Source of the DNA: BOKV01 sp049289295 | GTDB taxonomy: Bacteria > Pseudomonadota > Alphaproteobacteria > Rhizobiales > Rhizobiaceae | Assembly (NCBI GenBank): GCA_049289295.1 | Contig: JBATLL010000025.1 | Coordinates: 1-11,130 of the forward strand | Length of the DNA stretch: 11,130 nucleotides | Reading direction: 5' to 3' | Shown: one piece after another, positions 6,923-11,130 of the stretch | Position numbering within the stretch: the first letter of the stretch is position 1 | How the letters are laid out: each line of letters opens with the position of its first letter | Made by a program: the position numbers and the translations under genes | Notes under the pieces: generated by a model | Databases searched by the model: none | Told to the model about the DNA's origin: nothing | The model's input: only the letters and a program-made list of their open reading frames with translations

Positions 6923-7059
6923 AACAGACGCCATGATAGGCGATGGAGCGCACCTCGCGTTCGGCCAATTCAGCCTTCAGCAGTTGCGACAGCATCGGGA
7001 TGGCAGCTTCAAAAGCCGGGGCGCCTTGCTCGATCAGATCAGTCACCGCTTGGGCCACC
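6923..7059 (-). pseudogene. Probable IS21 IstB N-terminal fragment
   Basis: About 45 codons open on the minus strand. They include L-I-E-Q-G-A-P-A-F-E-A-A-I-P-M-L and Q-L-L-K-A-E-L-A-E-R-E-V-R-S-I-A-Y. The second block matches my recollection of the region just before the ATPase domain in IS21 helper proteins (IstB), where the next residues would be a Lys/Arg-rich A-R-F-P stretch. Instead the frame runs after A-Y-H into the ISKra4 end at 6922. At its other side it meets the lyase C-half at 7060 in opposite orientation. The Walker A region is absent. The family call is from a short stretch and should be treated as probable. Confidence 0.5.
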
Positions 7060-7236
7060 CTCGGCGAAATCAACATGATCCAGCCGGTCGATCCCACCGC
7101 CACCTTCTGCGGCACCGGCGAAGGCTGGAAGGTCTTCGCGCCGGGGACAAGTCACTATCCCACCGTCGCGGGCGGGCTCTGCACCTTCATTTTCCTGCTG
7201 CCCAAGGGGGCGATCGAATACCACCATGACCACTGA
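7060..7236 (+). pseudogene. C-terminal half of a 4-hydroxylaminobenzoate lyase-like protein (DUF4863, PnbB-like)
   Basis: Fifty-eight codons, from a CTC at 7060 to the TGA at 7234-7236. They contain L-G-E-I-N-M-I-Q-P-V-D, then G-E-G-W-K-V-F-A-P-G-T-S-H-Y-P-T-V and L-L-P-K-G-A-I-E-Y. This is the C-terminal half of the DUF4863 family, which includes PnbB. PnbB converts 4-hydroxylaminobenzoate to protocatechuate and ammonia in nitrobenzoate breakdown. Upstream, homology stops abruptly at the CTC and the opposite-strand IstB-like segment begins. The missing N-half is at 8969-9301 on the other strand, and joining the two at CTC-GGC gives a continuous 168-aa protein. The stop overlaps the reductase start by 11 nt, so the two genes were an operon. 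The exact substrate is not certain. Confidence 0.78.
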
Positions 7237-7792
7237 AGCATCATCGCCCGCCCCGACCGGCATCCTGGCCTTCTCCGGCAGCGAGCGGAAAGGCTCACTG
7301 AATGCCACCCTGCTCGGCATCATCGCGGCAGAGGCAGAGCGACAGGGCACTCCCATGACGCGGATCTCGCTGCGCGACTACGCCCTTCCCATCTACGACG
7401 GCGATCTCGAGGAACGTAACGATGTGCACGCGGCGATTTCTGATCCGCGCGCAACGATCAGAGGGCACGCCTGCCTTCTGATCGCCAGCCCCGAGCATAA
7501 CGGATCGGTCACGGCGCTCCTGAAGAACGCGCTCGACTGGTGTTCGCGCCCGGTGGACGGGCAACCGCCACTGGAGCCGTTTCAGGGCAAGTTTGTTCTG
7601 ATCGTCAGTACCTCCATCAGCCCCTTCGGCGGCTTGCGGGCGATAGGGCACCTCAGGGCGATCCTCGCCAAGATGGGTGCGACGGTTCTGCCCGTGGACC
7701 TCGCCGTGCCCTTCGGGCAGAATGCACTGGGGACCGAGGGTTTCAAGGATGAAGGTCTTGCGGCCATGGTGTTGATTTTCACCCAGAACTGA
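7226..7792 (+). CDS. NAD(P)H-dependent FMN reductase, C-terminus replaced by IS21 end
   Basis: A 188-aa flavodoxin-like NAD(P)H:FMN/quinone oxidoreductase. FMN-phosphate loop: G-S-E-R-K-G-S-L-N (18-26). The family motif S-P-E-H-N-G-S (88-94) is followed by L-K-N-A-L-D-W (99-105), and S-x-S-P-F-G-G-x-R-A (130-139) is the usual late loop. Relatives reduce quinones, chromate, azo or nitro compounds with FMN. Because it overlaps a hydroxylaminobenzoate-lyase-like gene by 11 nt, it may have reduced a nitroarene to its hydroxylamine for the lyase; that is inference. After G-L-A-A-M-V the native end is lost. The IS21 terminus starting at 7770 supplies the last seven codons and the TGA. The lost tail is short, so the enzyme could still fold, but it now has no complete partner or visible native promoter. 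Confidence 0.82.
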   Translation: MTTEASSPAPTGILAFSGSERKGSLNATLLGIIAAEAERQGTPMTRISLRDYALPIYDGDLEERNDVHAAISDPRATIRGHACLLIASPEHNGSVTALLKNALDWCSRPVDGQPPLEPFQGKFVLIVSTSISPFGGLRAIGHLRAILAKMGATVLPVDLAVPFGQNALGTEGFKDEGLAAMVLIFTQN

Positions 7793-7829
7793 GCCGGTTA
7801 GGCGCATAATTTTCACTGAGAACTGAGCC
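7774..7829 (+). repeat. IS21 left-end tandem terminal repeats
   Basis: Two 22-base direct repeats lie at 7774-7795 and 7808-7829 (19 of 22 identical), both with ATTTTCAC and ending AGAACTGAGCC, separated by 12 bases. Internal repeats of this kind at the termini are characteristic of IS21-family elements and serve as transposase sites. Confidence 0.78.
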
Positions 7830-7881
7830 ATGTGAACCTTTCCCTGAAGCGGTGAGCGGAGGGGGCAACGGAGTGATCCAC

Positions 7882-8980
7882 ATGGGACTATTGAATATCA
7901 TTCGACGTATGCATTTGCGGCAGAAGCGGTCGATCCGCGAGATTGCACGGCTGACGGGCGTGTCACGGAACACCGTGACCAAGCATCTGGCGGCGAACAC
8001 CATCGAGCCAAAATTCGCGACGCCCGAGCGGCAAAGCAAGATTGATCCCTTTGCCGAGAAGCTTGCAGGCTGGCTGAAGACCGAGGCCGAGAAGTCGCGC
8101 AAACAGAAGCGAACAGTGAAGCAGTTGCATGCCGATCTGGTGGTGCTTGGCTGCACCGGTTCTTATGCCCGTGTGGCCGTTTTTTGCGCGACGGTGGAAG
8201 GCAGATCGGCAGCGCGAACAGCAGACGACGGGGCGCGGGACCTTTGTGCCGTTGCATTTTGATCCCGGCGATGCCTTCCAGTTCGACTGGAGCGAGGACT
8301 TTGCGGTGCTGGGCGGCGAGCGCATGAAGCTGCAGATGGCGCATATCAAGCTGTCGCACAGCCGTGCCTTCTTGCTGCGCGCCTATCCGCTGCAGACCCA
8401 TGAAATGCTGTTCGATGCCCACTGGCAAGCATTCCGGGTCTTTGGAGGTGTGCCTGCGCGGGGGATTTACGACAATATGCGCACGGCGGTTGATCGCGTC
8501 GGCCGGGGCAAGGAACGGCAGGTCAACATGCGCTTTCTCGCCATGACGAACCACTACGTCTATGAGCCAGAGTTCTGCAATCCTGCAGCGGACTGGGAGA
8601 AAGGTCAGGTTGAGAAGAACGTCCGCGACTCCCGTCACCAGATGTTGCAAAAGATGCCGGACTTTCCAGACCTCGCTGCGCTCAATGCTTGGCTGGAAGA
8701 GCGCTGCCTCGAGTTGTGGCGGCAAACCCCACATGGCAAACAGCCCGGCACGATCGCCGATGTCTGGGCCGATGAACAGGCATCGCTGATGCCATTACCC
8801 GTGGCTTTTGACGGCTTCGTCGAGTTGAGCAAGCGCGTATCGCCCACTTGTCTGATCAGCTTTGAGCGCAATCGCTACAATGTTCCGGCGTCCTTCGCGA
8901 ACCGGCCTGTCAGTCTTCGGATCTATCCGGACCGATTGGTTGTGGCGGCCGAGGACAACATCCTGTGCGAGCATGTGCGT
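7882..8980 (+). pseudogene. IS21 IstA transposase, frameshifted and 3'-truncated
   Basis: IstA of an IS21-type element, from an ATG at 7882 with a GGAG site 8 nt upstream. An N-terminal helix-turn-helix is visible (S-I-R-E-I-A-R-L-T-G-V-S-R-N-T-V). A one-base insertion in the T6 run at 8180-8185 shifts the frame between G-S-Y-A-R-V-A-V-F and A-R-R-W-K. The second frame carries the DDE core: F-D-W-S-E-D-F, then G-I-Y-D-N-M-R-T-A-V, then G-Q-V-E-K-N-V-R-D. Homology ends near C-E-H-V-R-V at about 8980, roughly 365 codons in, where IstA proteins usually continue for over 100 more. The plus-strand frame stays open to 9463, but from about 8969 it reads antisense to the lyase fragment. The gene is non-functional as it stands. 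Confidence 0.85.
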
Positions 8981-9301
8981 GTGGTAGTTGCCCTTGACGT
9001 CTTTCAGCCGCGCGCTTTCGATGGCGAATTCATGCGTGCCCTCGTGGCTGTTCGCCAGCCGGCCGCGCCGGTAATTGTCGCCGTCGATTACATTGTAACA
9101 GGCCCAGCCCTCGTTGATTCCGATCCGCAGAAGGCGGGTCATTTCGCGGAAGGCCACGGAGGCGGGCCCGAACTCTGCATTCAGGCGAGCCTCGAGGGCG
9201 TCGTCCAGCGGGCTCTCCCCGATAAAAGCGATCACCTCGTCGAGGTATGCCTTGAGTTGGGATTTATGTGGCCATGTGGGCAGCCCGGTATCGTCCAGCA
9301 T
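8969..9301 (-). pseudogene. N-terminal half of the PnbB-like lyase (DUF4863), inverted
   Basis: One hundred and eleven native codons from the ATG at 9301 (AGGAG 8 nt upstream) down to the CTC codon at 8969-8971. They include A-L-E-A-R-L-N-A-E-F-G, then W-A-C-Y-N-V, G-R-L-A-N, E-F-A-I-E-S-A-R-L and G-N-Y-H-T-H-M-L. The family normally goes on directly to G-E-I, which is found at 7063 on the opposite strand. The break thus falls inside a likely metal-binding H-x-H-x-x-x-E motif. The frame continues through istA antisense sequence to a stop at 8795 and would give a chimeric protein of about 168 aa. The native 5' end and ribosome site are preserved, so the fragment may still be transcribed. Confidence 0.78.
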
Positions 9302-9815
9302 CTAACATCTCCTGTTGCGGTGCCGGAATTGCCCCGGTGCCGTCACAGCAGCAGGCTAGCAGCTGTCAGAAAGAGAGTTTCACGTCAGCTTGACCCGTTC
9401 GTCGTCGGATTGACGGGAACTGGGGGAGGAAAGGCGACGCCGACCGGCAGGCTGCCTGCCTGAATAGGTTCGCTCCGTTAGGGCGAGGGCATTGAGGGGT
9501 AGTACACGCCAGCTTGGATGAGATGCTCGTTGAGGTGACAGATTGTCGGTCTTGTGTTGATTTCCCGATTACATCGCTAAGAAAGAGGTTGGCGTGCATC
9601 CTGAAACCCAAGTGCAAGTCGGTAGCACGTACCTCCGCCTGCGATTCGCTCAGTTTGCGCTCAATGTTTGATTTAATTCCGACCATCTTTGTTTCGCAAT
9701 GTTGGTTGGCGAACAGATGTGAACTGAAAGAATCAAAGAAAGGGAAGCCCGGGTGTCGGGCTTGAAAGGTTCGAGAGAGCCTCATCCAAGTGCAGTGTAA
9801 CTTGGAGCCTGAACG
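9302..9815. other. 514-bp segment without a recognised gene
   Basis: No convincing gene on either strand. It must hold the leader and promoter of the inverted lyase gene at its left side, but I cannot fix -35 and -10 hexamers. Items seen are a direct repeat GGTGCCG around 9320-9345, a 15-bp inverted repeat GGCAGGC-T-GCCTGCC at 9446-9460, and a 7-bp stem AAGCCCG/CGGGCTT with a 5-base loop at 9745-9763. The last resembles a terminator stem but has no T-run on either side. A minus-strand open frame at 9366-9785 is rich in Ser and Arg and has no recognisable motif. Confidence 0.55.
9786..9807 (+). promoter_or_regulatory. Inverted repeat overlapping the ribosome site of the ParB-like fragment
   Basis: CCAAGT (9786-9791) and ACTTGG (9800-9805) form a 6-bp inverted repeat with an 8-base spacer. 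The right arm shares bases with GGAG (9804-9807), which lies 8 nt before the ATG at 9816. It could be a binding site or an RNA hairpin masking the ribosome site. It is short enough to be chance. Confidence 0.3.
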
Positions 9816-10010
9816 ATGGCCAAGACCCGACCGAAGCCACTCACTGCGAAGAAGTCCACACTCGCTGGAGCAAGTGCGTCTGAGGGCACCTCAGACATCC
9901 GTCTCATCTCGCTCAACGTCCGCAAGGTGGCCCCCGGCGCAAGCGACGACGCCAAGCACTCCGCCGGCATCCGTGAGACGGGCATCAAGCAGAACCTAGT
10001 CTATCGAGGA
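9816..10010 (+). pseudogene. N-terminal fragment of a ParB-like protein
   Basis: About 65 codons from an ATG with GGAG 8 nt upstream. A basic start (M-A-K-T-R-P-K-P) and a Ser/Ala linker are followed by I-R-L-I-S-L and N-V-R-K-V-A-P-G-A-S-D-D-A, then G-I-R-E-T-G-I-K-Q-N-L-V. This resembles the beginning of the ParB/Srx nuclease-like domain of plasmid partition or ParB-like proteins, where a strand, an N-x-R stretch, a short helix and a G-x-x-Q-N-L-x-V stretch occur in this order. A few residues seem to be missing between I-S-L and N-V-R. After N-L-V the sequence leaves the family and becomes antisense to the RraA-like fragment. No catalytic box follows, so the fragment is non-functional. It hints at plasmid ancestry. 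Confidence 0.5.
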
Positions 10011-10015
10011 CGGGA

Positions 10016-10532
10016 CCCATATCGCGCCCGCGTTTCGGGGTTCATCGGATAGAGGCTCGGCAGAGGGACCCCGCGCTCCACTTCCGACAAGACCCAACTA
10101 TCAATCCGTTCTTGCTCAAGTGCTTCGTCCACAGTTGCTGCCAGCAAGTGAGCCGGGATGACTACTGCCCCGTCGTCGTCTGCAACAATGACATCGCTGG
10201 GAAAGATCGCAACGCCGCCGCAGGCAACCGGCTCCTGCCAGTTCACAAATGTAAGACTGGCGACCGAAGGCGGCGCAGCAACACCCGCGCACCAGATGGG
10301 CAAGCTGGTAGCCCGGACGCCAGAGATGTCACGCACCGGCTACCCGGCGTTTGACCAAGCGCGCGGCCAGGACATCGCCAAAAATGCCGGCTTGGGTTAC
10401 ACCCATGGCATCTGCGACCACGAACACATCTTCGGGCATCGCCTCGATGGCGCTGCGCGTCGAAATGGGTATGGAGCAGGTGCCAACGGAGGCAAGATCT
10501 TCACGTGGGGGGAGAAAACGCAAGGTGGACAC
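10016..10532 (-). pseudogene. RraA/HMG-aldolase-family fragment, truncated at both ends and internally deleted
   Basis: Middle and C-terminal part of an RraA-like protein. The family covers 4-hydroxy-4-methyl-2-oxoglutarate aldolases and RNase E inhibitor RraA. Blocks seen are T-L-R-F-L-P-P-R-E-D-L, V-V-A-D-A-M-G-V-T-Q-A-G-I-F-G-D, then after a frame change R-D-I-S-G-V-R-A, A-A-P-P-S-V-A, V-A-C-G-G-V-A-I-F-P-S-D and V-I-V-A-D-D-D-G-A-V-V-I-P. The family motif is G, about 20 residues, then R-D. Here 14 codons plus one base separate them, which implies a 17-bp deletion near 10335 that removes the V-T-D-G-type loop and shifts the frame. Roughly 80 N-terminal residues are missing, and the C-terminus ends in foreign sequence after E-T-R-A-R-Y. 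The fragment is clearly dead. Confidence 0.75.
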
Positions 10533-10703
10533 GGCCGGTACAATTCGAAGAGCGAGGTTCTTCGGGAAGGGATCCGCCTGATTCAGGAACGCGAGGCTCG
10601 ACTGACCGTGCTCGATCAGGCTTTGGCGCGAGGCATCGATGATGAAGATGCAAAACGGACCAAGCCGCTGGCTGATGTCGTCGCGCGCCTCGAACGCAAG
10701 TAG
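10533..10703 (+). pseudogene. parD: ParD antitoxin, N-terminally truncated
   Basis: The last 56 residues of a ParD-type (CC2985-like) antitoxin, beginning at G-R-Y-N-S-K-S-E-V-L-R-E-G-x-R-L. The C-terminal toxin-neutralising tail follows (R-E-A-R-L, D-x-A-L-A-R-G-I-D, D-V-V-A-R-L-E-R-K). The native protein has about 25-30 more residues forming the ribbon of the ribbon-helix-helix DNA-binding fold. These are replaced by sequence antisense to the RraA-like fragment. The frame is open upstream to a start at 10158, but no well-placed start lies near the junction. Its stop is 23 nt before the ParE start. The toxin-binding part survives in sequence, so neutralisation might remain if it is translated; DNA binding should be lost. 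Confidence 0.78.
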
Positions 10704-10726
10704 GATGGTGCGGGTCGGCCCACGAA

Positions 10727-11020
10727 ATGAAGGTCCTGATCACGGCCGAGGCGGATCTTGAGTCGATCGGTGACTATATTGCCCGCGGTAATCCGGCACG
10801 GGCGCTGAGCTTCGTGCACGAACTCTACCAGCTATGTCTCGACATAGCCGAAATGCCACAAGCTTGGCCCGTGGCGCCTCGTTACGAACATCACGGCATC
10901 CGTCGCAGGGTGTATGGCCGGTATTTGATCTTCTACCGAGCTGGCGCTGACCAGATCACGGTTCTGCACATCCTGAATGGTGCAATGGACGTCGAGACAA
11001 TCCTCTTCCCCGACGGCTGA
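10727..11020 (+). CDS. parE: ParE-family toxin (RelE/ParE fold)
   Basis: A 97-aa toxin of the ParE family, a small cytoplasmic protein; studied members poison DNA gyrase. Motifs: A-E-A-D-L-E-S-I-G-D-Y-I-A-R (7-20), N-P-A-R-A-L-S-F-V (22-30), the L-x-I-A-E-M-P region (38-44), H-G-I-R-R-R-V-Y-G-R-Y-L-I-F-Y-R (56-71), and a C-terminal V-L-H-I-L-N-G-A-M-D. Length and motifs are normal and no disruption is seen. It follows the truncated parD by 23 nt. Its ribosome site is weak, consistent with translation after parD. Without a complete antitoxin it may be silent, mutated in a subtle way, or neutralised by the antitoxin stump or another ParD in the cell. Confidence 0.85.
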   Translation: MKVLITAEADLESIGDYIARGNPARALSFVHELYQLCLDIAEMPQAWPVAPRYEHHGIRRRVYGRYLIFYRAGADQITVLHILNGAMDVETILFPDG

Positions 11021-11037
11021 CGACCCGATCTGCGCGG

Positions 11038-11130
11038 TCAGTTCGTGGCCCGCCACATCCGATACCGCCCCTGCCCCGTCACCTCGCGGACCAGCCCCCG
11101 CCCCTCCATCCACGCCAGGTTGCGCTGGAC
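11038..11130 (-). CDS. Partial CDS, C-terminal 30 residues of an unidentified protein
   Basis: A minus-strand frame entering from the right edge and ending at TGA (11038-11040). It reads V-Q-R-N-L-A-W-M-E-G-R-G-L-V-R-E-V-T-G-Q-G-R-Y-R-M-W and a few more residues. The pattern of a helix followed by G-L-V-R-E-V-T-G-x-G-R-Y-R resembles the last helix and wing of a winged-helix domain, such as those closing Fic-type or regulatory proteins. I cannot name the family from 30 residues. It converges with parE, 17 nt apart. Confidence 0.5.
   Translation of the reverse strand, partial: VQRNLAWMEGRGLVREVTGQGRYRMWRATN

Larger units (their letters stand above)
7770..8980 (+). mobile_element. IS21-family element remnant, left end plus truncated istA
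   Basis: The left terminus begins TGTTGA at 7770, inside the end of the reductase gene. It is followed by terminal repeats and istA. The right part of the element (the istA 3' end, most of istB and the right terminus) is not contiguous here. A probable istB piece lies at 6923-7059 on the opposite strand, beyond the reductase. Confidence 0.78.

Noticed and set aside
8981..9463. Plus-strand continuation of the istA frame as a longer transposase
   Set aside because: From about 8969 it is antisense to the lyase N-half, which has its own ribosome site and family motifs. The frame is open only by chance.
9745..9763. AAGCCCG/CGGGCTT hairpin as a transcription terminator
   Set aside because: The stem is good but no U-tract follows on either strand and there is no complete gene just upstream, so it is mentioned only within the intergenic entry.
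9366..9785. A 139-aa minus-strand open frame
   Set aside because: Ser/Arg-rich, without a motif or convincing ribosome site; composition looks non-coding.
10158..10532. N-terminal extension making a 181-aa ParD fusion
   Set aside because: This part is antisense to the RraA-like fragment and shows no domain. It could still provide a start for the ParD stump, but there is no good ribosome site to support it.

Overview
The window looks like an accessory, probably plasmid-borne or otherwise IS-rich, segment from an alphaproteobacterium, most likely a Rhodobacterales. The grounds are the high-GC coding style, the protein flavour of every recognisable gene, and the mix of IS21, ISKra4 and ISL3 debris with ParB and ParDE fragments. 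The assignment is by protein resemblance recalled from memory; no search was run.

Region 1 (about 244-4607, minus strand) is one compact operon reading right to left. It encodes a TetR regulator, a B12-binding mutase small subunit, an acyl-CoA mutase large subunit of 562 aa, a MeaB-type GTPase chaperone, a PaaI-type hotdog thioesterase, and a 42-codon stump of an AMP-forming acyl-CoA ligase. The first five genes overlap or lie within 16 nt of each other, and tetR overlaps the small-subunit gene by ATGA. A TTGACA-17 nt-CATAAA promoter, with an imperfect palindrome over its -10, lies just upstream of tetR and suggests autoregulation. The architecture resembles the 2-hydroxyisobutyryl-CoA mutase (Hcm) type. 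However, the residues that set substrate specificity match neither methylmalonyl-CoA mutase nor Hcm, so the substrate is open. This is the best candidate here for an undescribed metabolic system, although its ligase has been destroyed.

Region 2 (about 4590-7059) is transposon debris. A frameshifted ISL3-family transposase remnant comes first. It is followed by an ISKra4-family element whose two terminal inverted repeats are both visible (5481-5504 and 6899-6922) but whose transposase carries four in-frame stops and two compensating frameshifts. A short segment that looks like the N-terminal part of IS21 IstB comes last.

Region 3 (7060-9301) is a rearranged catabolic locus. A gene resembling 4-hydroxylaminobenzoate lyase (PnbB, DUF4863) is split in two. 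Its C-terminal half is at 7060-7236 on the plus strand and its N-terminal half is at 8969-9301 on the minus strand. Between them lie an NAD(P)H-dependent FMN reductase, which overlaps the lyase C-half by 11 nt, and a frameshifted, 3'-truncated IS21 istA. The layout is what one inversion would give if it had one end inside the lyase gene and the other inside an IS21 copy inserted at the end of the reductase gene.

Region 4 (9302-11130) is a mosaic of gene scraps: a ParB-like N-terminus, an RraA/HMG-aldolase-like fragment lacking part of its catalytic motif, the C-terminal part of a ParD antitoxin, an apparently intact ParE toxin, and the last 30 codons of an unidentified minus-strand gene. No tRNA, rRNA or CRISPR array was seen.
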